Shown here one piece after another: positions 20,982-32,320 of a DNA stretch of 64,000 bases. This DNA is from Chrysophaeum taylorii (Eukaryota > Sar > Pelagophyceae > Pelagomonadales > Pelagomonadaceae), in assembly GCA_029834535.1 (NCBI GenBank), contig JAQMWT010000674.1:1-64000 (forward strand), written 5' to 3'. The notes below the pieces were generated by a model. The model saw only the letters and a list, made by a program, of their open reading frames with translations, was not told where the DNA came from and did no database searches. A program made the position numbers and the translations under genes. Position 1 is the stretch's first letter. Each line of letters opens with the position of its first letter.

Positions 20982-21773
20982 ATGTCGTTGTTGGTGTTGT
21001 TGTCAGTAGCTTCTGCGCTCGTGCCCGAGCCGCTCGCGGCGCGCGTTGAGCTGCCCGCGGGGTGGGATGAGTTCAATTGCGGGTCCGAGTGCCTCGCCAT
21101 CTCGGACGAGGAGGCCTTGCGCGAGGAGACGCGGATGCAGGCGTTCCTCGCCGAGTTTTTGGAGGTGGAGGAGGTCGCGGGCGAGGTCGATACCGAGCCC
21201 GACGTGCCGGTCGGGTTGGTGCAGTCGGAGGCCGAGGTGGCGCTCGCGGCGCGGCTGAAGCGCGTCGCGGCGCAAGGCACGCACGACGAAGTGCCGAGCA
21301 ACGAACTCGTTACCCTCGACGACGGAGATCCTGTCGACATTGGCGCCGACGACTTTGTTTTCGTCGACGAGGTCCGCTGCAACGGCTGCCGCCTGTGTTC
21401 GGCGATCGCCCCCAGCACCTTTCTTGCAGAGCTCGAGCACGGCAAAGGCCGCGCTTTTCAACAAGGAGGCGACGCCCGCGGGACGATCGACGAGGCTCTC
21501 GGCGCGTGCCCCACCGGCGCCATATCGCGCCTTTCCTTCGAGGAACTCGTCGCGGCCGAGACAGCGCGCGCGAACAATGACAAACGACTCCCTTCATGCG
21601 CGGGAACCTGTCCGCAGGCCGGCTGCTACAACTGCCCGGCATACCCAAACAAGGGCGACAACCCCGTCTACCAGGAGCGCGAAGCCAAGCGCGCCCGCAT
21701 CCGCCGCCATCACAGGACCCTTGGCCTCGAACGCACCCTCAAGCGCGAGAAAAAAATCGCCGAACTCCTCTAG
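20982..21773 (+). CDS. Ferredoxin-like 4Fe-4S protein with signal peptide
   Basis: 263 residues from the ATG at 20982. The N-terminus (MSLLVLLSVASA, then LVPEP) is a short signal peptide ending in an ASA-type cleavage site, like the bipartite leaders of complex-plastid proteins, although the usual Phe after the cut is Leu here. Residues about 125-185 form a bacterial-type ferredoxin domain with C-x-x-C-x-x-C (RCNGCRLC) and a distant Cys-Pro (ACPTGAI), the ligands of a single [4Fe-4S] cluster. A C-terminal Cys-rich segment (SCAGTC...GCYNC) and a basic helix follow. Probable role: electron transfer or cofactor assembly in the plastid; the partner is unknown. No intron is needed. The left edge of this gene nearly touches repeat L1r, so its promoter must lie in or upstream of the repeat. 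Confidence 0.8.
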   Translation: MSLLVLLSVASALVPEPLAARVELPAGWDEFNCGSECLAISDEEALREETRMQAFLAEFLEVEEVAGEVDTEPDVPVGLVQSEAEVALAARLKRVAAQGTHDEVPSNELVTLDDGDPVDIGADDFVFVDEVRCNGCRLCSAIAPSTFLAELEHGKGRAFQQGGDARGTIDEALGACPTGAISRLSFEELVAAETARANNDKRLPSCAGTCPQAGCYNCPAYPNKGDNPVYQEREAKRARIRRHHRTLGLERTLKREKKIAELL

Positions 21774-21989
21774 AAGTTGTTGTTTTTTGTGACAAGATGA
21801 TGAGTCCGTTGTGGCTCGCGTGCTTAACGCGACCCCAATTGTACAAACACAACCCTTCTTTCCCTGTTGTTGAACAGCGGGCTCTGGTTGGTGCGTGACC
21901 AGTTTTTTAGAGACGTGTCGTCTCTCGGAAGCGGCGACACGCATGTATGTTCGCGGTACATAGCCAAGGGAGCCCCCCTCCTTGTTGGT

Positions 21990-23400
21990 TTTAATTATTT
22001 TGATTTGCTACTCTCAGGCTCAAAGAGCCAGAATGGATGCGTGCAGGGAAACAAAGAAGCAGCGAGAATACATAGAAGATGCGCGCAGAGGGAAACGAGG
22101 ATGAAGAAGAAAGAGTAGTGCAATGGCACGAAGAAGGGAGCAAGGCAGGAAGGAGTGGCGCAAGGAGCTCAAGAGAGGGCAAGGGGAAAGTAAAGAAGAA
22201 GAGAGAGTAGCGGCAGGCGCGGTGGTGACGAAAGCCACGAGGAGACGACGCTAAACGACGACGGTTGCAGCATGATGCCAGACCTCCCAAACAGGCCTCC
22301 TTATGTTGGTCCGGCCAAATGTCGCGAGAACGAACACAAGGTAACCACACGTCATCAACATCAACGTCACAAGCAACAAGGATGTCAATAAGCGCCGCCG
22401 CCAAACGACCGCGCACGAAGTCATAAGCAGTGTCGGTGCCATATGCGACGGGAAGGACAGACGAACGTCGTGGTCGTAGATCAAACGTAACGGGAGTGTG
22501 GGAAGCAGAGAGAGGGGAACTCAACCAGTCCTGTAAAGTCAAGCTGGCGATTACAAGCGGATGGAGCCGTACCACGTAACTCTGTCTCGCCGTCGTCAAA
22601 GTGGGATGTGGGCAAGTAGTCCGAAGACGGTGAAGCGACTCGGAAAAAGAACCAGGATGACGACAACAGCGACACGTGTCGTCAGGGACAACAAATCCCC
22701 AGGCAGCAGAGCGCTGTGGGGTGGCTAATTACGCCATGAGGAACTGAACCTGCATGGCACGCGTCGTCATGAGTGACTTGCACGGGCTGACAAATGATGT
22801 CCGGAAGAGCAAAGTGAGAGGATGGACATCAGCAGGCTCGTGACGCGAAGGCGCGCAATTCCAAGCTGTGTCAGCAAAGTGGAGCAAACCCCATCAAAGA
22901 GACGGCGCCGCTGGAAGGAAACAAACCAACGTCGGCCAAGGCAGAAACGCGAGCAAGAAGGGTCATCCACACCCGCCCCACGCCGGTAACTCGCCGCAAG
23001 GCCATCAGCAAGATATTGGAGAGACTCGACGAAGGTGAACTGGTAAAAAGATTTGTTGCGACGTTCGAGGTGGCCACGCACCCACTCGATGGCAGATGAA
23101 ACAAATGTGCCGTTGTTAAGCGCGGAGTCGAGTGGAGTGAACTACGCAATCTCAACCAACACATTGTTGAAAGTGACTGGCACGCGCTGCGAGAGGCAAG
23201 AATGTGCCAGCACACCGCCTTTATTATCGTCAAGGATAGCTTTCGCCAGTACACACGATTCTCTTGCAAATCGAAAGGGGTCCACAGTGGCAAGAGGCGT
23301 GCGCCTCATGTGTGAGTGCACCTCAGTGCATACGAGACAGGCGCGCACCATCCTTACATGCTCGGAAGGCACCTCATCAGCGTGCGCACTCGGCATCTCT
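21990..23400 (-). other. Unresolved minus-strand open stretches
   Basis: Minus-strand frames around 23396-23140, 23081-22767 and 22599-22240 have protein-like composition (for example an Ala/Leu-rich segment with GTFVSSAIEWVRGHLERRNK). They lie in different frames without clear splice borders, and none shows a known domain. A hairpin and purine-rich motif at 22015-22060 resembles 26-60 at the left edge of the window. Most likely a decayed gene or transposable-element remnant; I cannot name it. Confidence 0.3.
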
Positions 23401-23439
23401 TATCAACTGCGAGCCGCCACATATTCATTTTCCTGCGCC

Positions 23440-23988
23440 CATGCATCCCTCTCGCGTCGAGGCGCAGTGGGGACAAATGATGCGCATCATCATGTTCGTG
23501 GAATTGCACCTATCGATTAGGCGTAACGACGATGACGACGCGAGAGCGGCGATCCTCGCTCTCGAAGTCGCACGCGGATGGACTCGAGCACGCGCGTGGG
23601 TCGACGCAGTGCGACCTATCTAACCTGCGAGCACCCCGATCTCGACCTTGTGAATGTGACGGCTGACTACTGGCATGCCGACGAGCCGCGCTACACCCGA
23701 GTAGTGCCGCGGGATTTTGTGCCAGCGGACGAAACCCCAATCATCATCGTGAGCACCAGCGGGCAACCGGCAGTCAACACCACAACTGCCGGGTCATTCA
23801 TTGGCGCATTTCGATCGACGCGCCCATATCACAGTGCAGGCTATACGACAGCGCACAGCGCCGCGGCGGTCCCGTTTATGCCTCGCGGCGAGATCCAAAA
23901 ATTGTCGTTTGAAAGAAAGCCTTCCAATCACAGCGTGTTGACGCGTTTAGAGGCACGAACGCACGAACTGCACGAGGTCCACGAGTGA
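23440..23988 (+). other. Possible coding stretch, unrecognised
   Basis: Plus-strand frames at 23440-23620 and 23578-23988 read smoothly (YLTCEHPDLDLVNVTADYWH; VVPRDFVPADETPIIIVS). They change frame at about 23600, where a small intron or a lesion could lie. No domain is recognised. The downstream end lies 258 bases before USB1 on the same strand. Confidence 0.3.
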
Positions 23989-24245
23989 TTGCAGGATTTA
24001 ACGCCCTCAGATCCCGCCACACGCGTTGCTATCTCACGGCAGAGCTGCGACGCAATGTCTTCGCGGTTGAAAGGCTGCTGCTGCATGGCCCTTTTGCGCA
24101 GGGCGACACCCTTCAGGACGACGTGAACAACCTCTTCCGCAGCGATACAAGCTCACTTGAAAGAAAGAAGCGCCGATTCTTTCGCTACACGGTGGTGGTC
24201 CGAGAGTGCGCATCGTGCTCCTAGGGTAATAATGAGGGGTGGCCG

Positions 24246-24800
24246 ATGACGCTGCCCAAGTTGGCCGCCGCACGGGAGGGGCGGTGGCATTCGCTCGTGT
24301 ACGTCGATATCCCCCGAACTCGTGCACTCGTGGAAGTCGCCTCGAAACTGTGCGCGGGTGACGCGGATCAGGCCCATTGCTCCGTTTCGCGGCCGTTCGC
24401 ACTGTTCACGCACCAAGTCGACGCCTTCGTCGAACGGCTGCGGACCGAGCTCCGGTTGTGCCGGCCCTTCGTGCTCAGCGTGCTCGCGGAGACCGTCGAG
24501 CTGCGAAACGACGGAGACCACCGTGTTTTCAAAGCACTCAGAGTCCCCGCGTCTCGCGGACTGGTAAACCTCGTGGCCGCCGTCGACCGTACTCTCGAGG
24601 CCTTCGGACGAGACCCCTATTTCGACCAGCCCGTCTTTCACGTCACCGTCGCCATCGATCACGATGATACTCCGCCCACCAAACGAGCCAAGACGGACGA
24701 AATCGACGATCTGGACGACGATGCCGGAGACCTTTCCTTTGACGTAACCTACGTCGTTTGCAAGTGCGGCCACCGCCACTTCCAACTGGAACTGCTATAA
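24246..24800 (+). CDS. USB1: USB1-family U6 snRNA 3'-phosphodiesterase
   Basis: 184 residues. USB1/Mpn1 is a 2H phosphoesterase that trims the oligo-U tail of U6 snRNA in the nucleus and leaves a 2',3'-cyclic or 3' phosphate. Both active-site motifs are present: H-C-S (residues 44-46, in AHCSVSRP) and H-V-T (132-134, in VFHVTVAID). Between them are the family's conserved stretches (FVERLRTELR, a RNDGDHRVFKALRV block, and AAVDRTLEAF before the second motif). The N-terminal GRWHSLVYVDIP fits the segment that opens the fold. The protein is shorter than human USB1 (about 265) because the disordered N-terminus is lacking and the middle is compact. An acidic, Lys/Arg-containing loop (residues about 140-162) precedes the last strand. 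Single exon. Identification is strong. Confidence 0.87.
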   Translation: MTLPKLAAAREGRWHSLVYVDIPRTRALVEVASKLCAGDADQAHCSVSRPFALFTHQVDAFVERLRTELRLCRPFVLSVLAETVELRNDGDHRVFKALRVPASRGLVNLVAAVDRTLEAFGRDPYFDQPVFHVTVAIDHDDTPPTKRAKTDEIDDLDDDAGDLSFDVTYVVCKCGHRHFQLELL

Positions 24801-25431
24801 TCGTAGACTCGACTTTAGTTGGGAAATTCTCCTATTCGAGTGTTGCATCCCCTTAAGTGTGTGGGCGCGTGGACGACTTATGCTGCCGCGTCTCGTATTC
24901 CCCGTCGTCGCAGCCCGCGCGGAGGTCGTGCCCTGTGCTGTTCGCGTCGTCGCCGCTGCTGTGGCCATCCACCTTGCGCGACGGCGCCAAAGCTGAGGCC
25001 ATCAGCAATGACTCGCCGCCGCCAAATGGGCTTGTTGTGCCGCCGTTGGCGGTCGGGCACCCCTCCACTGGCAACTCGCCGCTCCCGCTGCGGCTCCAGA
25101 TCCGTGGCTCCGCCGCCTGGCAGTTTGTCTCCCCTTGTGTACCTGGCTCACTCCACTCCGCTCCGCTCCGCTCCGCTCCGGAGACAATCCCTCCTCTCTC
25201 GGTGCGCCGGCCCGGCGTCTTCGGGAATCTGCGCACCGCGATCGTCGAGGCCACTGACCTCATCATGTCGCCGTGCCCGCGACATCCCCATCAAGATTCG
25301 TAAGGCGTGATGTGCGATGGCCGGCATTTTGCTCGTGACATGGAGAGGCCGCTGTTTCAAAAACTGTATCTTGGTACGCGAGCCTTAACAGCCTGGTCTA
25401 GTCGCGTTGGCGGGCGCGACATGATCGCTCT
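24801..25431. other. Intergenic stretch, no gene recognised
   Basis: Open frames on both strands here are GC-composition shadows without domains. A short (CGCTC)n pentamer run is at about 25150-25180. Nothing else is supported. Confidence 0.4.
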
Positions 25432-26770
25432 GTGACTTTTAGAAGTCAGCTGGGCGCCTTGTTGATCCTAGATGAACTGAATCACACGCGCATCCATCCA
25501 TATGCCCCCGCGGGCGATAGCCTGACATTCCGCGAGCCGCAGAATCCGGCGACTGGTTTAGAAGATATTCTCACGAGCCTCGACGTCGCCGACGCGTGCC
25601 ACACCGGCGTCATGCGCCACAGCTCGCAGCCAACCTTCACGAAGGTCCCCGATGACTTTCCTCGCGCCCGACCGAACGCATTTCTGTTCTGCGTTTTCTC
25701 TGCGCGAGACTCGCTCGCGGCTAAAGTTGGATGTGGGCCTCGACCAGCACGGCTACGAGTACGCATCCATCCGCGCGCCTTATCGATACGATACGGGCAC
25801 CCAACCGCCGCCGTGCCTCTGGATGGTGCCTCGTACGCAGCATCCACTCCAAGTGCCCAGAGGCGCTTTCAACGTCGCCCTCGGTAGCAAGGCCGGTTCC
25901 TGGCGCCTTGTCTTTGGCGTCCTCACAAATGCAGAGCACGAGAAGCGACAAAAAATGTCGTGGCTGAGCTCGCCCACCACGCCCACATGTACCAAGAGGC
26001 ATTTGGTTATTTCATTACGAGTTCTTGAAAGCAGTTCTCTGCCCGATTTTCTGGGTGGTGGTGGTTCACCTCACGACGGGCCTCGCTCGCGCCCCCTTGG
26101 AATTTTCCCGGAAGGTTGTGGCCAGCACCTGCATTACTGTTCGGCGACCAATGATACCGCCCAGGCCCTCGATGGCCGCTCGCGGGCTCATGGCGGCTAT
26201 ACACGCTGTACATGAATGCCTCCGGTAGGGCCGTGGAGGCTCCCCTGCATTTTGCCCATGCATCATCCAAGCTAGCGGCGCGGAGCTCCGTTTGGACAAC
26301 TTCCGGCGTTTTCTCCGGCGCTCGGCACGGGTCTCCGTCACTATATCCCGTCTGACCCACGTCGCGCTTGACTGGCCCTCACTCTTGCCGGCATCACTAT
26401 CGTTGCTGGCTTTCTCGTTGTCTACGGAGCACCCATTTGGGTCACTTGCGACCGCTTGGGACGCCCATGTCGTCTCCACTTTGAACGGGAGAGCCCATAT
26501 TGTTTCCGCTTTGCAACAAGAGGTTGGCGTTCAAGTGACCTACTATGCTTGCTCCCTTCGAGCTTGTCATCGAGGCGTGTGTGTGTCTCGTTCCTGGACT
26601 AGATGGTCAAGGTGCCCTGGGATATATCGGCAGCACCAAACGATTTCTACCGAGTGCAGATCGGCGTCAGCACGAGGCAGCTTCTTTGCCGCTTTATGGT
26701 CGCTTGGCGGTCCGATGCACATAGTCTCACGTAGGTACAGGGCCCAATGGGAGGCAACCGATAGTTAACT
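25432..26770. other. Degraded sequence with protein-like patches
   Basis: Plus-strand frames at 25432-25720 (LGALLILDELNHTRIHPYAP) and 25730-26040 (LDVGLDQHGYEYASIRAPYR) look protein-like in different frames. A minus-strand patch near 26240-26070 (RAAIEGLGGIIGRRTVMQVL) does as well. I cannot assign a strand, gene model or family; this may be two decayed genes. Confidence 0.25.
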
Positions 26771-26830
26771 CGCGCCATCCGAGACTGGCCGGACTAGCTG
26801 AGCGCGAGCCGCATCCTCTAGACCTCGAAG

Positions 26831-27594
26831 TCAAGAGTGGCGCGTTCTTCGCCTGCGGCATCTACTACGGCTTTGCGCGCGAGCGCGTTGGTTCTGCAGT
26901 TGTACTATCCTCGTTGTCAATCTTTGAGCGATGACAAATTCGGCGCCGAGGAGCCAATGTCGGTGGTCAACATGAAACTCTCGTCGGTCGTAGGCGCAAT
27001 TCGCGACCGCGTGGAGTAGCTTCGCTATCTCAGCGGAATAGAGCAGTGGCACCGCGATGTCCCAACCACAGATGAGGACTTTTAGCTCGTGCTGAGCGAG
27101 TCGATGGTTCGGGGACCGAAGCGGGCCGGCGTGGGATGTAGGTGCTGACGGCGTCTGCTGCCGCGACGACATTCCCGACATACACAGAGTACGACTCGTA
27201 AGTGGCGTGATACGACAGAGCCAACAAGGTGCTATGGAAAACCACCGAGGCTCGAAAAAACTCATCAGAGAAGCGAGTCTTTCCGTGTAATAATCGATCA
27301 CAGGCGGCAGATGACCGCCACGTTGGGTACGCGTAGGCGAGTAGCGGCAGCGCCTCGTAGTACTGGGCAAGCCCCTTGCCATCACCCGATGTTGTGATAC
27401 TGCCTCGTCGAAATTCGATGAACTGGAGGATCGGCCTTGACTTCGTCGCCGCGAAGATCGGAGGTGACCTCGAGCTTTTTCCATCGAGGTAATGCGCGCG
27501 ACAGAGCGACCCTCGCATCCCATCGAGTGGCATGCAGCAAAAAGGCATACCCGAGCCATAACGGCAAGATGATGCGGCGGGCAGCCGTGATCAC
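26831..27594 (-). pseudogene. Decayed minus-strand membrane-protein-like gene
   Basis: Three frames in turn give coherent segments: 27594-27470 (IILPLWLGYAFLLHATRWDA), 27380-27100 (GLAQYYEALPLLAYAYPTWR; VVFHSTLLALSYHATYESYS) and 27090-26900 (CGWDIAVPLLYSAEIAKLLH; FHVDHRHWLLGAEFVIAQ). Hydrophobic segments suggest several membrane helices. Frame changes with no convincing introns indicate a pseudogene. Family unknown. Confidence 0.35.
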
Positions 27595-27690
27595 ATCATG
27601 ACACTACACAGGATGCTCTGAGAGGACCCTGGATGCCCGCCCGGCGGGTAGTACTGTACTCGTCGTACTAAAACAGAAACTTGAGGAAGC

Positions 27691-27695
27691 AGGGC
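27691..27695. repeat. Target-site duplication AGGGC, left
   Basis: The five bases AGGGC flank the left 75-bp LTR and recur at 32179-32183 after the right LTR. Confidence 0.9.
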
Positions 27696-27770
27696 TGTGA
27701 GAACTGAAATGGGGATGAGAGAACTATAATGGGGACGCGGTGCAGGGGTAAGTGTCATAGCTTCCTCACA
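27696..27770 (-). repeat. 75-bp LTR, left (3' LTR of minus-strand element)
   Basis: TG...CA termini with a 6-base inverted repeat TGTGAG/CTCACA; near-identical to 32104-32178. Confidence 0.88.
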
Positions 27771-27875
27771 CAGGTGCTGGAAAAGAAAGAAAAGGAAAAA
27801 GGGGTAAGTGAGGTCCTCACACAGGTGCTGGAAAAGAAAGAAAAGGAAAAAGGGGTAAGTGAGACGCTCACAGAG
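27768..27875. repeat. Tandem duplication of about 53 bp
   Basis: CACAGGTGCTGGAAAAGAAA and the following purine-rich sequence through GGGGTAAGTGAG occur twice in a row, directly next to the left LTR. Confidence 0.8.
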
Positions 27876-28125
27876 GAGAAGCTTGAAGGAAGACGTCAGG
27901 AAAGGCATTGTGGCAGAAAGAGACAGGAGATGTCGGGCGAAGTCACGAGGTGAGGTAACGAGCACGAAGCCGGAGGAAGGGTAGAATCGCGACCAAGAAT
28001 AAGGGCAAGATCCTGAGAACCGTTGAGATAACGCAGAGTGGGAGATAAAGCGTGCCAAGCGTGCCAGTGGGGTTTACCAGGATTGTGGGAAAAAACGCGC
28101 GCACTGATTGACGGACCAAGTGATA

Positions 28126-29053
28126 TCAGGGCGAGTCATGATGGAGATGAAGAGGACACAGCCAACAATACGGCGAAAAAGGGATGCGTGCCATGAAGAT
28201 GTGATCTGGAGAACCAGGAGCCGGACAATCAGCCGCAGAAAGATGAAGACCTTTGGGAGCGGGAGTGAGTTCGGGTTGACTGTTGATGAAGCGATGTTCG
28301 GTAAGGATTTCACGGATAGCATGGGATTGGTCAAGAGTGAGGGTTCTCCGAGGGCGATCACGCGTAATGCGAAGACCAACGTAAGAGGTGAGATCAAGTT
28401 CATTGACGTCAGTGAAAGCGCGGAAATGGAGGAAAAAGGCTTGGTAATGGCCAATGCAATGACGAGGGTGCGCCACAAGAAGATCATCAACGACTAAAAC
28501 GAGACGGAGGACCACGGTAGAATTGAACACGAGCTTGTAATGGCAAGTGTCACCAGATCCGCGGACGAAGCCACAATCATTGAGAAGGAAGCGTTCCAAA
28601 TAAAGCCACCAATTGCGACAAGCTTGTTTGCAACCATACCAAGAGCGACGGAGCTTGTAAACGATTTTGGAACCATCGGTGGGTTGGCGAGGAGCATAGC
28701 CTTCGGGTGGCCAGACATAGATGTCTTCGTCAATGAGAGCTTGGATAAAAGCGGAGTTGACATCCAACTTATGCAAATCCCAGTCATGAACAGCAACGCC
28801 AGACAGGGGCTTGTATGAAAGCAGAGATGACATCTACAGGACGGCACGTGTCGTGGTAAGCAATGCCGTGAACCTGGGTGTAACCGCGGACAACGAGGCG
28901 AGCCTTGTACGATTTGAAGCGGCCAGAGTCATACTTCTTGCGGAGGATCCACTTGAGGGTACAAATGTTGCCAGAAAACGTCGAAGGAAGGCGCATAACA
29001 TCCCAGCAACCAAGCTGACCAAGAGAGCTGTATTCTTTAGCGATGGCTTGCAA
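28126..29053 (-). pseudogene. Reverse transcriptase region of the 75-bp-LTR Copia
   Basis: The minus strand carries Copia reverse transcriptase blocks in order: a W-I-L-R-K-K...K-A-R-L-V-V-R-G-Y segment, D-V-N-S-A-F-I-Q-A, R-S-W-Y-G-C-K-Q, and the V-V-D-D-L-L active site, then the connection segment. Fossil; disrupted. Confidence 0.85.
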
Positions 29054-29323
29054 CCAGCCAGGACGCTCAGGATTGGTCGGAGCTAAAGCTTCACGTAGAT
29101 GGGTGGAAGTGATAGTGTATTCGTCAAGGTCGGAATATTGCGACAGTTCTTCGGAAGCAGAGTAATAAACGTGTGCATGAGGATCAACAAGGGTGTTAGC
29201 TAAACAAAGGGAAAGGACCTAATGAACTAACAAACGAAAGCTAACAGAAGAGACATACAAAGAGTTACAGGGGGAAACAGAAGCGACAGAGGAAACAGAA
29301 TCAACATCGTGACAGGAGGAAAC

Positions 29324-29407
29324 AGAATGGCCCGTATCGACATCAGAATGGCCCGTATCAACATCAGAATGGCCCGTATCAACATTGGAATGGCCCGTAT
29401 CAACATT
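29324..29407. repeat. 21-bp minisatellite, four units
   Basis: AGAATGGCCCGTATCAACATC repeated four times with one or two base changes, inside the Copia element. A partial fifth unit follows at about 29422. Confidence 0.8.
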
Positions 29408-30655
29408 GTGACAGGATGAAACAGAATGGCCCGTAAAAAAAAGTTTGTTGGTTGTTGTAACGCGCGTTGGTCGACTTTGCGCGGTCGGCTCCGTTTGGCG
29501 CGACTTTGTTTTGCACTTTCTGTTGTTTTCTCTCTTTGGTGCTCTTTTGTACTTTTCTCTCGAGCTCGTAGAATGGTCGGTTCACGTGATGGGGTGATCA
29601 GTCCCAGTGAAACCGGCGCATTCTCATCAAACACAGGGGGCAAGGGGGCAACAGCGGACAAGGGGGCAACAGCGGAAGAACAGCGGACAATGGGGCACAA
29701 TAGACGAGAGCTTGGAAGCGTGATTCGAGAAAGTCAGAACAACGTTGAAGTTCCTTCGGTGGTTGACATTGCAGGAAATCGGGTAAGTGAAACTGTCAGC
29801 AAAATCGAGGTCTGAAGAACAATAGCGACAAAAGTGCCTGGGATGACGTGCGTTAGACGATTGTCGCAGCGGGGCAAAGATAGCGGAAACACAGGCTGGT
29901 ACATATGATGGCGGTGTACCAGACGTCTGATGAGAACGTTGCCTTTGGGCAGATAGGTTGCATGGTGCATGGTGACCAGGTTATGACGATGGTTGGAGTC
30001 GACAGAAGCAAAAACAGGCGTAAGCAGGTTTGATACGAACGTGGGTGTTTGGTTGTTGTGGTGCGAGCAAGTTGCCATGGGCACGACCGCGTCCTGTACG
30101 CGAAAATGGAAGACTTCGGACGCGCCTGCGGTGTAAGGAACGAACACAGGTAGACCAGGCTGCTGTATGCCAGCCTGCTGTGACAGATAAGAAAGTGGCC
30201 CGTTTTCGCATTCGCAAGAACGAAATTGCCATATGGGCCAACGTTGGAGGAGCAAGCGGCGAGCTTCGCTCGTCATACTCGAATAGGCTGCGGTAGAAGT
30301 TGGCGACAGTGGCAAAACAGTTGTGGCACGTAAGAACGTTGCAGATAGCTTGCAGATAGCGTCGCAGTGGCACGTAAGAACATTGCAGATAGCGTCGCGG
30401 GTGCTGAGCACGGAATTCACGTCGATAGCAAAACCGAATTTTAAAGGTCAGAAAAGCGGCGAAAAAGCGATAGTGCGTGAAGGAGAACCACAAATCACAC
30501 AGCAAAGAAGCGTCTGTCCAGGATCCCGAAGATGAGCGATCCAACCACATAGGAAGCACGAAAACTGCGCACGCGAAAAATTGACAGGCACAGCTTAGTT
30601 GTGGCAGGTGAAATGCGCGATGGAACGTGATTCGCTGGTTTTACCAAAACCGACA

Positions 30656-30880
30656 AGCACAACGAGGAGTGGATCAACGAATAGGTGAAAATGCACAACG
30701 GGGAGTGGATCAACGAATAGCTGAAAATGCACAACGGGGAGTGGAGCAACGAATAGGCGAAATACAGAACGAGGAGGGGAGCAACGACGAGGTGAAAAGA
30801 CAGAACGAGGAGAGGAGCAACGACGAGGGGAAAATACAGGACGAGGGGTGGAGCAACGAATAGCGGAAAATACAGAACGA
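30656..30880. repeat. Minisatellite of about 36 bp, six units
   Basis: Units of the form GAACGAGGAGNGGAGCAACG plus ANGANGTGAAAATACA repeat about six times with drift. There are no unique spacers, so this is not CRISPR-like. It is inside the Copia element. Confidence 0.8.
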
Positions 30881-31554
30881 GGCGCCTGTGCAATGGGAGC
30901 TAAAAACAAAAAAACGAGGGGCTTCCGTGGGATGGGGTTGTTGATGTGCTTGCATCAGACATTCGGCGGTACACACGCTGACTTGGAATTATCTTGATTG
31001 GCAGAAAGGTGCAAAGATGTGTAATAGGTGGTGGTATTAAGAAAAGCGGCGGAGTGGAACTAGAATCAGTCAAGGTTGGAGTAGGCATAGGAGCAGAAAA
31101 CGCACTGTTACTGGTGTTGGTTTTGGTGGGTTGGTGTTGTTGGGTGTTGTTGGAGTCATTGGGAGTGTTGCGCTGTTGAGAAGAAGGGCGATGGTGGGTA
31201 GCGCGTTGTCGTGGAATAGCTAGGAACTTTGAAACTTGCGGCAGTCCCCCTTAAAGTGATCCTTGCAGCCGCTAAAAGGACATCGGGTAGTGCGTCGGAA
31301 TCGAGTAAAGCCAGGTTGTTGGGAAAGGGGAGCGTCTAGGGTAGGTCAGTTGGAAGAGTCTGAAGTCGTGGCTGACGACGCGGCGGATAGCGCGGCGGAA
31401 GTGGTTGTGCATGTCATCGAAATTGGTTGTTGTTGAACTTCTCAAGGGTAGAACCACATTCATCGGTACGAAACGCGAGACGATAAAACAAGGCCAGTAA
31501 GGCTTGAAGCACGATGCACGTAGTCAAATGCGAGGACCCACTCGAGGGTGCGTC

Positions 31555-31650
31555 GGATCAGGTACAATGCCGAGCAACTTGAACTCCGGTGATAGGTACA
31601 GTGCCGAGCAACTTGAACGCCGGTGATAGGTACAATGCCAAGCAACTTGT
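31555..31650. repeat. Tandem repeat of about 36 bp, three units
   Basis: GGTACAATGCCGAGCAACTT and the following CCGGTGATA occur three times with a few changes. Inside the Copia element, near its 5' side. Confidence 0.75.
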
Positions 31651-32103
31651 ATACTCCGATGATGAACTTGTTGAGGAAGTTCGCTACGCGATCCCCACTG
31701 CCCATGTAGACATCGGTAACGCGCTTGGAAAGTCGTGTGAAGTTCATGTCGCGGTTGTCATGTTGTTCGCGTGAAGTTCATGTCGCGGTTTTCATGGATA
31801 TCAACGTTGTTGCTTGACGCGAAAGTCTTCTTCAGAGCAGCGAGATGCTGGGATGCTAGTCCAAGGATCGTTGGTCGAGATCGCCGGTAGAGATGATCAT
31901 GTTCGCGAGACGACGTGGCCAGTGGTGGAAAAGATGTCGCGCATCGCTGAAGGCATCAAGTTTGTGCGAAAGCTTGCTAGCTTGAATTTCGATCGAGGAC
32001 ATGATAGACGACAACGAACCGAACACGTAGCAATGAACTGAAGCCGAGGAGGTGTCGCCACGAAGTCAAGCAGAGGCTCAACCGTGGAGAACACCTGCTG
32101 CCA

Positions 32104-32178
32104 TGTGAGAACTGAAATGGGGATGAGAGAACTATAATGGCGACGTGGTGCAGGGGTAAGTGTCATAGCTTCCTCACA
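32104..32178 (-). repeat. 75-bp LTR, right (5' LTR of minus-strand element)
   Basis: Partner of 27696-27770, followed directly by AGGGC at 32179-32183. Confidence 0.88.
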
Positions 32179-32320
32179 AGGGCAATGTTGTTGATAAAGG
32201 CGACAGCGAGGGCCTCTGGCGATGGCGGTTTCAGGCGGTCGCTACTTACTGAATTACTCCTAGAAGATTGCTTAATCGACATATTCATAATTACCCCAGA
32301 AGGATACATATCAGAACACG

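Larger units (their letters stand above)
27696..32178 (-). mobile_element. Copia LTR retrotransposon fossil with 75-bp LTRs
   Basis: A 4.48-kb minus-strand element. Identical-ended 75-base direct repeats (27696-27770 and 32104-32178, two mismatches by eye) begin TGTGAG and end CTCACA and are flanked by the 5-bp duplication AGGGC, so both ends are exact. Reverse transcriptase is at about 28130-29053, near the 3' side for this orientation. Only hints of pol remain upstream (29734-30420), and a recognisable RNase H is missing. Much of the interior is minisatellite-like. It is broken (several breaks plus missing parts), but near-identical LTRs imply a fairly recent insertion. LTRs this short are far below the usual Copia range of roughly 100 bases to several hundred. 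Confidence 0.87.

Noticed and set aside
30656-30880. Possible CRISPR array
   Set aside because: Units abut one another with gradual drift and no unique spacers; it is a minisatellite inside a Copia fossil in a eukaryotic genome.
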